Below are positions 54,778 through 63,900 of a stretch of 64,000 bases of DNA, piece after piece. The stretch's first letter is position 1. The number at the start of each line of letters is the position of its first letter. A program made the translations under genes and the position numbers. This DNA comes from Enterobacter sichuanensis (GTDB lineage: Bacteria > Pseudomonadota > Gammaproteobacteria > Enterobacterales > Enterobacteriaceae), in NCBI RefSeq assembly GCF_002939185.1, contig NZ_POVL01000008.1, positions 46,371-110,370 of the forward strand. Reading direction: 5' to 3'. The notes beneath the pieces were generated by a model. That model had not been told where the DNA came from, did not search any database, and saw only the letters and a list, made by a program, of their open reading frames with translations.

Positions 54778-57700
54778 ATGGCAACGCTGCGCGAGCTAAT
54801 CATCAAAATTTCGGCGAACTCATCTTCTTTCCAGTCAGAGATCGCCAGAGCGTCCCGCATGGGAACCGATTACTACCGCACTATGGAACAGGGCGGGAAA
54901 AAAGCTGCAGCGGCAACGCGTGAAACTCAGCGTTCTTTGGCTGACCTGAACTCTCAGCTTGCAGCCGTGCGATCTTCAGCTGCCGGGCTTGCCGGTGCAT
55001 GGGCTGGTGCATTTGCCACGCATCAGCTGATTCAGTTTGCCGACACGTGGAACCAGTTGAACGGGCGTCTTCGCCTTGCGTCCTCTTCCAGCGAGGATTA
55101 CGTGCAATCCCAGCGCGTGCTGATGGAGATTAGCCAGCGTACCGGAACATCCCTCGAGGCAAACAGCAACCTGTACAGCAGAATTGCGCAGTCCCTTCGT
55201 GATGCCGGTTACGCTTCTGCTGACGTCGCAAAAGTTACGGAAACCGTAGCAACCTCACTGAAGCTGTCTGGCGCAAGCACAGAAGAGGCGAGTTCCGTTA
55301 TCACACAGTTGAGCCAGGCGCTGGGTTCAGGCGTTCTGCGAGGGGAAGAGTTTAATGCCATCATGGAGAGCGGCGGAAGACTGGCGAAGTTACTTGCTGA
55401 CGGGCTGGGTACGACGGTCGGCGGCTTGCGCAACATGGCAAATAACGGCCAGCTGACCACCGAAAAAATCATGCCACTGCTGACCAACGTCGATCAACTT
55501 CGCAAGGAGTTCGATACGCTGCCAGCCAGTGTCAGCGGATCGGCGCAGAAAGTTGAAAATGCCTTCATGGCATGGGTAGGAGGCGCGAATGATGCTGTCG
55601 GGGCTTCCTCTGCTCTAGCTGGTGTACTTGACGGCCTCGCCAATAATATTACCGGAGTCGCTAACGGACTCGGTGTTTTAACTGCCGTTGGCGTTGCCCG
55701 CTATTTTGGTAATGTGGCCAGTAGTGCAGCGACGGCAACCAGTGAATTACTCAACAACTATAAAAGCCAGGTGAGCCTTGCCAGCGCGCAGGCTTACGCT
55801 GCTGCTCAGGTTCAGCGCAAAGCTGCTGCCGATGCAGAAGCAGCAACATCAGCTTATAACCTTGCCCTGGCAGAAACGAATGTTGCAAAAGGCTCTAACG
55901 CCTCGATGATTGCGACAGACAATCTGATAAAAAAACGCAGCGAAATGATTGCTGCGAATGCGCGTCTTATCCAGTCTAACCGGGCAGTTTCTGCCTCCCA
56001 GGATAGCCTTAATAAGGTTACAGGCACCGTCAGCATGCTCAGGACAGGGGCTAATGGCTTGTTATCTCTTGTTGGTGGCATCCCTGGGGCCATTCTTGCG
56101 ATGGGTGCCGCCTGGCTTTATGTCTATGAAAAGAATGAACAGGCCAGAAAATCCGCTCTGGAATATGGGGAGGCGATCGCCAATGCAAAGCCTGTCTCAG
56201 GTCTGGTGGTGCAGGGGAATAACAGCAACGAGATTGATAAAACTGCTGTATCAATGAGGGCACAGGCTGAAGAGATCTCAAAGCTCAACAGCAAAATCGC
56301 AGAGTTGACGCAGCAGCAGTACAACGCCCGTGCTGCGATGAAAAACAGCGAAGAGGGGAGTTGGTCATACAATACAGCCCAGGAGTCGCTGGTTGAGATT
56401 AATGGTCAACTTGCCGATGCTGAGCGTCGGCGTGACGAGGTATCAAAACAGTTAGTCGCCACAACCGACAGGCATAATGTTCTGTTGCGTCAGAATGCTG
56501 CAGCGGCGAATGTGTATTACAGCAACCTGTTGCAGATGACCGGGCAGGGGGCAGCATTCAGGCAGGTCCTCGATGGCATCAATGCCGCCATTGAGCATAA
56601 TAATTCGCTGACCGCCAGCCCATTCCGTTTGCCGCAGGCTACTGTTTCTGACAAAGATGCGCAGACATTATTGCAGAAACAGCAACAAGCCAGCCTTGCA
56701 AGTTTAACGGGTATTGAAAAGGTACGTCAGCAGGCTCAGTACGATCTGCAAAAGATGGGGCGCACCGGTCCGGAAAATGCCACTTATGCAGCCTCCTATA
56801 TCAAAGCCGCAGAGGATGAGTACAACAATACTCAAAATGTTGCTGCTGCGCAGAAGGCAAAATCAGACGCCACGCGCGCTGCTGAAAAGGCAGATCGAGA
56901 TGCCGCCCAGCAGGCTGAGCAGTACAGCCGTAAAATGGCTGATCTCAGTGTTGCGATTGAAGTACAGAAAGTCCGTGCTTCAGAAGGTGAGCAGGCCGCC
57001 GAGCTTTATGCCGCCGCAAACCAGACCGGCGCAAAATGGACGGATGAGCAGCGTAAAGCCATTCAGGCTCAGTCTGCTGAACTCGCCAGGCTGACGCAAC
57101 TCGCTGACGATCACGTTAAAAAAGTGCGTGAGCAGGCCGACGCGCTGAAAGACCTGACGGAAGCCGCGCGCAAATTTAACGATGATGCAGCGCTGACAAC
57201 CGAAACCGCAGGCATGAGCGATCGCCAGCGCAGCCGGTTCGACGAGACGCAACAGATCTACCGTGTTTTTGCTAAAACGGACGGCGGTACCGAGGCCATC
57301 GCGCAGCGCGCCGCAGCCCTCGATGCTCTGGATAAGAAATACAAGGCTATTGCAGCAGCTGAAGCGGACTGGATGTCCGGAGTATCACGCGGCTATGCAA
57401 ACTGGTTTGATGAAATCAGTAACGTATCCGGCACGGTTTCTGATGGGGTGAAAACCACACTCGACAGCGCTTTTGGTAACGTCACCTCAATGCTAGAAGG
57501 CAATAAGGTTAGCTGGAAATCGTGGGGTATTTCTGTCCTGCAGATTATCGAAAAAGTGGCTCTGCAGATGGCGGTGGTTAGCGCGATGGGTGGGGCCTCT
57601 TCCGGTTCTGGCATCTTTGGCTCTCTCATCGGCAGTGTAGGCAGCTTCTTCGGGGGCGGGGCGGGAGCATCAGCCAGCACCGGTACGGCGGTTTCCAGTT

Positions 57701-58110
57701 ACGGATCGAACTTCCAGTTTAACGCCAAAGGCGGCGTTTATGACTCCCCCTCTCTGAGCGCTTTCAGTAATGGGATCGTCAGAAACCCCACGATGTTCGC
57801 TTTCGCAAAAGGCGGGGCAGGAATCATGGGCGAGGCTGGGCCGGAGGCGATCATGCCGCTGACCCGCGCGCCGGATGGTTCTCTCGGTGTTCGTTCTGTT
57901 GGAACTGGCGGCGGACAGGCTACATCTTCTGCACCGCAGGTCTATATAACCATCGACGGGAACGGAAATACCACTACACAAACTTCACCTGGACTTGAGC
58001 AATTTGGCGCTGATGTCGGTCGATTCGTTGATCAGCGTTATAAGCAGAATGTGATGCGTGACATTCGTCCCGGCGGCGACATCTGGAACGCAATGAAAGG
58101 AACCCGATAA
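54778..58110 (+). CDS. tape measure protein (lambda gpH-like)
   Basis: A 1110-residue protein that sets tail length and is injected with DNA. The N-terminal domain (MATLRELIIKISANSSSFQS and GSGVLRGEEFNAIMESG) is that of the lambda-type tape measure. Hydrophobic segments lie near 420-450 (GGIPGAILAMGAAWLYVYEK), followed by long helical, Ala/Gln-rich coiled coils (500-850). The Gly-rich C-terminal part (SGIFGSLIGSVGSFFGGGAG; GIMGEAGPEAIMPLTRAPDG) is typical. Tail length should be roughly lambda-like by gene size. Confidence 0.93.
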   Translation: MATLRELIIKISANSSSFQSEIARASRMGTDYYRTMEQGGKKAAAATRETQRSLADLNSQLAAVRSSAAGLAGAWAGAFATHQLIQFADTWNQLNGRLRLASSSSEDYVQSQRVLMEISQRTGTSLEANSNLYSRIAQSLRDAGYASADVAKVTETVATSLKLSGASTEEASSVITQLSQALGSGVLRGEEFNAIMESGGRLAKLLADGLGTTVGGLRNMANNGQLTTEKIMPLLTNVDQLRKEFDTLPASVSGSAQKVENAFMAWVGGANDAVGASSALAGVLDGLANNITGVANGLGVLTAVGVARYFGNVASSAATATSELLNNYKSQVSLASAQAYAAAQVQRKAAADAEAATSAYNLALAETNVAKGSNASMIATDNLIKKRSEMIAANARLIQSNRAVSASQDSLNKVTGTVSMLRTGANGLLSLVGGIPGAILAMGAAWLYVYEKNEQARKSALEYGEAIANAKPVSGLVVQGNNSNEIDKTAVSMRAQAEEISKLNSKIAELTQQQYNARAAMKNSEEGSWSYNTAQESLVEINGQLADAERRRDEVSKQLVATTDRHNVLLRQNAAAANVYYSNLLQMTGQGAAFRQVLDGINAAIEHNNSLTASPFRLPQATVSDKDAQTLLQKQQQASLASLTGIEKVRQQAQYDLQKMGRTGPENATYAASYIKAAEDEYNNTQNVAAAQKAKSDATRAAEKADRDAAQQAEQYSRKMADLSVAIEVQKVRASEGEQAAELYAAANQTGAKWTDEQRKAIQAQSAELARLTQLADDHVKKVREQADALKDLTEAARKFNDDAALTTETAGMSDRQRSRFDETQQIYRVFAKTDGGTEAIAQRAAALDALDKKYKAIAAAEADWMSGVSRGYANWFDEISNVSGTVSDGVKTTLDSAFGNVTSMLEGNKVSWKSWGISVLQIIEKVALQMAVVSAMGGASSGSGIFGSLIGSVGSFFGGGAGASASTGTAVSSYGSNFQFNAKGGVYDSPSLSAFSNGIVRNPTMFAFAKGGAGIMGEAGPEAIMPLTRAPDGSLGVRSVGTGGGQATSSAPQVYITIDGNGNTTTQTSPGLEQFGADVGRFVDQRYKQNVMRDIRPGGDIWNAMKGTR

Positions 58111-58112
58111 TT

Positions 58113-58451
58113 ATGGCCATTGAAACTTTCACCTGGTGCCCACGGATTAACGCGGAGGCTGATACAAGTTTCCGCGTCAGAAAAGCCCAGTTTGGCGATG
58201 GATATGAGCAGGTTTCAGGGGATGGACTAAACCCGAGGAGTCAGCAATGGACGCTCAACTTCACTGGCAACGAAACCTACATTTCTGCCATAAAGACTTT
58301 TCTCGACAGGCATGAAGGAACGAAAGCCTTTCAGTGGAAGCCACCGCTCGAACCTTTGGGTTTGTATCGTTGCGAAACGTATAAACCCACCGGGCTTGGC
58401 GCGGGAAAATTCAACCTTGAAGCAACATTCATCCAGGCATTTAAACCATGA
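58113..58451 (+). CDS. minor tail protein M
   Basis: A 112-residue tail-tip protein (lambda gpM family: FRVRKAQFGDGYEQVSGDGL, FLDRHEGTKAFQWKPP). It joins the tape measure complex to the tip. It overlaps L by 4 bp. Confidence 0.93.
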   Translation: MAIETFTWCPRINAEADTSFRVRKAQFGDGYEQVSGDGLNPRSQQWTLNFTGNETYISAIKTFLDRHEGTKAFQWKPPLEPLGLYRCETYKPTGLGAGKFNLEATFIQAFKP

Positions 58452-59206
58452 GCTTAAACGCAGATTATCAGAAGCTGGAATCCGGAAACGATGTTCGTCT
58501 GATTGAGGTGGACGGTTCTTCCTTTGGGCTAACGGACGTTCTCCGCTTTCACAATTACAGCATTCCCCACACGGAAGCGGAAATAATCGCCGCTGGTGGG
58601 GATGAGTCCAAGCTTCCGGCGAAACCAATCTGGTGGCAGGGAAATGAATACGCCGCCTGGCCGTATCAACTGGAAGGTCTGGAGAAATCAACCAGTGGGA
58701 GTAATGCAACACCATCACTGACGGTTGCGAACATCGAAAGCTCCATTTCTGCTCTGTGTCTTGCCTATGACGATCTGCTGCAGGCGAAAGTCACTATTCA
58801 CGACACAAAAGAGAAATATCTCGATGCCAGAAATTTCGCAGACGGCAACCCCACAGCAGACCCGACTCAGGAGAAGCTGCAGGTCTGGTATATCGACGGG
58901 AAAACGGGCGAGCTTGCCGGTGAAACCGTTGAATTTGCTCTGTCCAGCCCGATGGACCTGCAGGGGCAAATGATCCCGACGCGACAGCTTCATTCCCTGT
59001 GTACCTGGTGCATCCGGAATAAATATCGTACCGGCGACGGCTGCGACTATGCCGGCACCCGCTATTTCGACAAAAACAACAACCCGGTAAGCGATCCGTC
59101 GCTGGATGAATGCAACGGCACGCTGACGGCCTGCAAACTCCGATTCGGCGAAAATAACGAACTCTCATTTGGTGGCTTCCCGGGCACGTCTTTGATCAGG
59201 AGTTGA
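58448..59206 (+). CDS. minor tail protein L (iron-sulfur)
   Basis: A 252-residue tail-tip protein of the lambda gpL family. Near the C-terminus the cysteines in LCTWCIRN, GDGCDYAG, DECNG and ACKLRFG correspond to the four or more cysteines that bind an Fe-S cluster in gpL. Start overlaps M by 4 bp. Confidence 0.92.
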   Translation: MSLNADYQKLESGNDVRLIEVDGSSFGLTDVLRFHNYSIPHTEAEIIAAGGDESKLPAKPIWWQGNEYAAWPYQLEGLEKSTSGSNATPSLTVANIESSISALCLAYDDLLQAKVTIHDTKEKYLDARNFADGNPTADPTQEKLQVWYIDGKTGELAGETVEFALSSPMDLQGQMIPTRQLHSLCTWCIRNKYRTGDGCDYAGTRYFDKNNNPVSDPSLDECNGTLTACKLRFGENNELSFGGFPGTSLIRS

Positions 59207-59207
59207 T

Positions 59208-59918
59208 ATGCGTCAGAAAACCATCGATGCGATTATGGCGCATGCTGCTGCTGAATACCCTCGCGAGTGCTGCGGCGTGGTGGCGCAGAAAAGCCGCGTT
59301 GAACGTTATTTCCCGTGCCGGAATCTTGCCGCGGCGCCGGAAGACAATTTTGTCCTTTGCCCCGAAGACTATGCAACTGCTGAAGACTGGGGAACGGTGA
59401 TCGCCATCGTTCACAGTCACCCTGACGCCACAACGCAACCGAGCGAACTGGATAAAGCGCAATGCGACGCAACGCTTTTACCCTGGCATATTGTGAGCTG
59501 GCCGGAGGGTGATTTACGCACCATCCAGCCGCGCGGAGAACTGCCGCTGCTGGAGCGTCCGTTTGTGCTTGGACATTTCGACTGCTGGGGGCTGGTAATG
59601 AGCTATTTCCGGCAAACGCATGGTATCGAGCTCCACGATTACCGTGTGGATTATCCCTGGTGGGAAAACGACTATCCAGACAACTTCTATCAGGATTGCT
59701 GGTATGAGTGCGGATTCCGTGAATTCGACGGGCCACCGAAACCCGGCGATATGGTGATCATGCAGGTCCAGGCTGATAAGTGGAACCACGCGGGAATTCT
59801 GCTGGAGGGAAATATGCTGCTGCACCACCTGTACGGACATCTGAGCCAGCGCGTGCCGTATGGGGGCTACTGGCAGGAAAGGACGATGAAGATTCTTAGA
59901 CATCAGAATTTTATTTAA
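59208..59918 (+). CDS. tail tip assembly protein K (JAB plus NlpC/P60 domains)
   Basis: A 236-residue protein. The N-terminal JAB/MPN metallopeptidase domain has E18 in YPRECCGVV and the HSHPDATTQPSELD zinc motif near residue 68. The C-terminal NlpC/P60 cysteine-peptidase domain has HFDCWGLVMSYF with the Cys near 126 and NHAGILL with the His. As in lambda gpK, it is an assembly factor that may act on peptidoglycan. Confidence 0.93.
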   Translation: MRQKTIDAIMAHAAAEYPRECCGVVAQKSRVERYFPCRNLAAAPEDNFVLCPEDYATAEDWGTVIAIVHSHPDATTQPSELDKAQCDATLLPWHIVSWPEGDLRTIQPRGELPLLERPFVLGHFDCWGLVMSYFRQTHGIELHDYRVDYPWWENDYPDNFYQDCWYECGFREFDGPPKPGDMVIMQVQADKWNHAGILLEGNMLLHHLYGHLSQRVPYGGYWQERTMKILRHQNFI

Positions 59919-59965
59919 CAAACTGTCACTGATACTATCGTGTAGTACACAGCAAGGAGAACGAT

Positions 59966-60190
59966 ATGTATACAGTTGGGTTTGGTTGGATCTTCGTCGG
60001 TATTTTTATTGGGTTAATTCTCTGGTTTTTCATCAACCGCGCCAGCGTCAGAGCGAACAGGCAGGTTGAATTACTTGAGTCTATCGACCAGAAATTATCA
60101 AAAATAGTAGATCCAAACTTCGAGGCAAATAACAAAGACCAGTCGAAAGAAAACTACCTTGAAGAAGCAAGGAAAAAAGCTGGGCTTTGA
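59966..60190 (+). CDS. small membrane protein inserted between K and I (moron candidate)
   Basis: A 74-residue protein with one N-terminal transmembrane helix (FGWIFVGIFIGLILWFFIN) and a charged cytoplasmic helix (QVELLESIDQKLSKI, EENYLEEARKKAGL). It follows AAGGAGAACG and is followed by its own terminator. K and I are adjacent in lambda, so this is an extra gene. It could be a lysogenic-conversion or superinfection-exclusion protein; that is inferred from size, membrane segment and position. Confidence 0.75.
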   Translation: MYTVGFGWIFVGIFIGLILWFFINRASVRANRQVELLESIDQKLSKIVDPNFEANNKDQSKENYLEEARKKAGL

Positions 60191-60204
60191 GAGCGTAAAT
60201 TAAC

Positions 60205-60229
60205 AAACCACCTACGGGTGGTTTTTTTA
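60205..60229 (+). terminator. intrinsic terminator after the moron candidate
   Basis: AAACCACC TACG GGTGGTTT followed by TTTT, 14 bp past the small gene stop. Confidence 0.9.
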
Positions 60230-60239
60230 TGGGGGCAGC

Positions 60240-60848
60240 ATGCAAGAGGTAATGACAAGAATTGAGCTAAGTGGCGTGCTAGCTAAGACATATGGAAGGG
60301 TTCATCACCGTCTGGTTCGCACTACTGCTGAAGCCATTAATGCACTCGCGAAAACCATCAATGGATTCGAGAAATTCTTAAACACAAGCAAAGCCCGAGG
60401 GCTGACGTATGCCGTTTATAGAGATAAAAAGAATATTGGCGTTGATGATCTCGGCTTTCCCGTCACCGGCGAAGTGATCCGGATTGTCCCTGTAGTAATA
60501 GGGAGTAAAAAGGCTGGTCTTTTGCAGACAATCCTAGGGGCCGTGCTTATTACTGCTGCTGTATTGACTGGCCCTGGCGGTATTGGCGCTGCTTTCGCTG
60601 CTGGTGGATTGACGGGGTTTGCTGCTGCCACTGGCGCCTCGTTGGTCCTCGGTGGGGTTATTCAGCTTCTTTCACCACAGCCATCAGGCATAGCCAGCAA
60701 ACAAAGCGCAGATAACCGTGCATCGTATGCATTCGGCGGTGTTACAAACACCGCGGCACAGGGGTACCCGGTGCCTCTGCTTTATGGTAAGCGTCGAATC
60801 GGCGGAGCGATTATTTCTGCAGGAATTTATGTCGAAGATCAGCAGTAG
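60240..60848 (+). CDS. tail assembly protein I
   Basis: A 202-residue protein of the lambda tail I family: an N-terminal ubiquitin-like part (IELSGVLAKTYGRVHHRLVR) and a Gly/Ala-rich hydrophobic middle (GPGGIGAAFAAGGLTGFAAA). The C-terminus resembles the start of a J-interaction region (GYPVPLLYGKRRIGGAIISA). The start at 60240 follows GGGGGCAGC; 60252 is an alternative. Confidence 0.9.
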   Translation: MQEVMTRIELSGVLAKTYGRVHHRLVRTTAEAINALAKTINGFEKFLNTSKARGLTYAVYRDKKNIGVDDLGFPVTGEVIRIVPVVIGSKKAGLLQTILGAVLITAAVLTGPGGIGAAFAAGGLTGFAAATGASLVLGGVIQLLSPQPSGIASKQSADNRASYAFGGVTNTAAQGYPVPLLYGKRRIGGAIISAGIYVEDQQ

Positions 60849-60865
60849 ATAACAAACCTTTTTAC

Positions 60866-60890
60866 AAGCCACCTTCGGGTGGCTTTTTTT
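60866..60890 (+). terminator. intrinsic terminator between I and J
   Basis: AAGCCACC TTCG GGTGGCTT followed by TTTTT, 12 bp before the J start. Confidence 0.9.
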
Positions 60891-60901
60891 ATGGGCGCGA
60901 T

Positions 60902-63900
60902 ATGGCTAAAACAATTACCGGACGAAAAGGGGGGAGTTCCAGCTCCCGAACTCCTACCGAACAGCCTGATGATCTGCAATCTGTAGCGAAGGCCAAGATC
61001 CTCGTTGCGCTTGGGGAAGGGGAGTTTGCTGGACAGCTCACCGGGAAGGATATCTACCTGGACGGAACGGCGCTGGAGAACGCCGACGGCTCCCAAAACT
61101 TCAGCGGCGTTACGTGGGAATTTCGCTCGGGTACTCAGGCCCAGAAGTACATTCAGGGCATTCCCGGTACCGAAAACGAAATCAGCGTGGGAACCGAGGT
61201 AACGAGCGGTACAGCGTGGACACGAACCTTCACCAATACACAGCTTTCGGCGGTTCGTTTACGCCTGAAATGGCCTTCGCTTTTCAAGCAGGAGGACGAT
61301 GGCGATCTGGTTGGTTACTCGGTTAATTATGCGATTGACTTGCAGACGGACGGCGGGACATGGCAGACAGTCCTCAATACCAGTGTGACCGGGAAAACGA
61401 CCTCAGGTTATGAACGTAGCCACCGTATTGATTTACCTCAGGCGGGCAGCACCTGGACAATCAGACTACGCAAAATTACCGCTGACGCCAACAGCGCGAA
61501 AATCGGCGACACGATGACGCTACAGAGCTTCACTGAGGTGATTGATGCGAAATTGCGATATCCGAACACCGCGCTTCTCTACATTGAATTCGACTCCAGC
61601 CAGTTTAATGGCTCTATACCTCAGATCTCCTGTGAGCCTCGTGGCCGCGTTATTCGGGTTCCTGATACTTACGACCCGGAAACCCGCTCTTACAGCGGGA
61701 CATGGACCGGGGCGTTTAAGTGGGCATGGACGGATAACCCTGCGTGGATTTTTTACGATCTGGTTGTTTCTGACCGGTTCGGCCTCGGTCACCGTTTGAC
61801 TGCCGCTAACATCGATAAATGGACGCTTTATCAGGTTGCCCAGTATTGTGATCAGATGGTACCAGACGGCAAAGGAGGCAACGGTACCGAGCCACGTTAC
61901 ACCTGCAACGTGTACATTCAGGACCGGAACGACGCCTACACAGTCCTGCGCGATTTTGCTGCTATCTTCCGTGGCATGACCTACTGGGGCGGGGATCAGA
62001 TTGTGGCCCTGGCTGACATGCCGCGCGATGTTGATTACAGCTACACGCGCGCTAACGTTGTTGGCGGTCGATTCACCTATTCGAGCAGCACCACGAAAAG
62101 CCGCTACACCACAGCGCTGGTTTCATGGTCAGACCCGGGTAACGCTTATGCCGACGCGATGGAGCCGGTATTTGAGCAGGCGCTGGTGGCGCGATACGGC
62201 TTCAATCAGCTGGAAATGACAGCCATCGGCTGCACCAGACAGTCAGAAGCGAACCGAAAGGGGCGCTGGGGTATTCTCACCAACAACAAGGATCGCGTTG
62301 TTTCGTTTGATGTCGGGCTGGACGGCAACATCCCGCAGCCAGGCTACATCATCGCCGTGGCAGACGAGCTGCTTTCCGGAAAAGTTATGGGCGGACGTAT
62401 CAGCGCTGTTAACGGTCGCGTTATCAAACTTGACCGCGTGGCAGACGCAGCAGCAGGTGATCGCCTTATTCTCAACCTGCCTTCCGGAGCGTCGCAGAGC
62501 AGGACCATTCAGGCCGTGAACGGGGAATCAGTCACGGTCACCACGGCATACAGTGAGACGCCACAGGCCGAAGCTGTTTGGGTGGTTGAATCGGACGAGC
62601 TCTACGCGCAGCAGTATCGTGTTGTCAGCGTCTCCGACAACGGGGATGGCACTTTCTCAATCACCGGCGCGTCGCACGATCCGGATAAATATGCCCGTAT
62701 CGATACCGGAGCCATCATTGACCAGCGGCCGGTGAGCGTGATCCCGCCGGGTAACCAGTCGCCGCCTGCGAACATCGTGATCAGCTCGTTTTCCGTGGTT
62801 CAGCAAAACATCAGCGTCGAAACAATGCGCGTGAGCTGGGACCAGGCGCAGAACGCTATCGCCTATGAAGCGCAATGGCGCCGCAACGACGGGAACTGGG
62901 TTAACGTACCGCGCAGCTCCACCACGTCATTCGACGTCCCGGGGATTTATGCCGGGCGCTACCTGGTGCGCGTGCGCGCAATCAATGCCGCAGAAATTTC
63001 ATCCGGATGGGGCTATTCAGAAGAGAAAACGCTGACGGGTAAAGTGGGCAATCCACCTAAGCCGGTTGGCTTCATCGCTTCTGAAAACGTGGTATTCGGT
63101 ATCGAGCTGAACTGGGGATTCCCGGCGAATACCGACGACACGCTGAAGACGGAAATTCAGTACAGCCTGACCGGTACCGAAGACGATGCGATGCTGCTGG
63201 CCGATGTGCCTTATCCGCAGCGCAAATATCAGCAGATGGGCCTTAAGGCTGGGCAGATTTTCTGGTACCGCGCGCAGCTGGTGGACCGCAGCGGCAACGA
63301 ATCAGGGTACACAGAATGGGTGCGAGGACAAGCCAGCATCGATGTTTCCGACATCACAGATGTGATCCTGGAGGAAATTAAAGACTCCGAGACGTTCAAA
63401 GACCTGATCGAGAGCGCGGTGGAGAGCAGTGAAAAGTTCGCAGAACTGGCTGATGCAATCAAAGAGAATGCAAACGGTCTTGCAGCGGCGGTTGGATCGA
63501 ATAAGCAGACAGCAGAAGCAATCATCGGCAACGCGCTTGCTATTGCTGATGTTGTCGTGCGGCAGACAGCCCAGCAGGGCGCTAACTCTGCGACCTTCGA
63601 ACAGCTCCGGGAGGTGATCGCCACTGAGACGGAGGCACGCGTCACGGATGTTACTCGTCTAGAGGCGAAAACTGCACAGAATGAAGCGGGTATTACTGAT
63701 GTTCGCCAGGCGTTAGCTACGGAAACTGAAGCGCGCGCTTCTGCGGTAAGTCAATTGACGGCTACCACTCAGGCCGCATCTGACAAAGCTGATTCAGCAG
63801 CTGCTGTAGGTGCTCAGAATACAGCATCAATCACTGACCTTAGCCAGGTTGTCACGGACCTCGATTCCTCAATGGCATCACGCCTGGAAGAGCTGGGTGC

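Noticed and set aside
63229..63645. 138-codon minus-strand frame inside J
   Set aside because: Opposite an intact J reading frame with typical J sequence.
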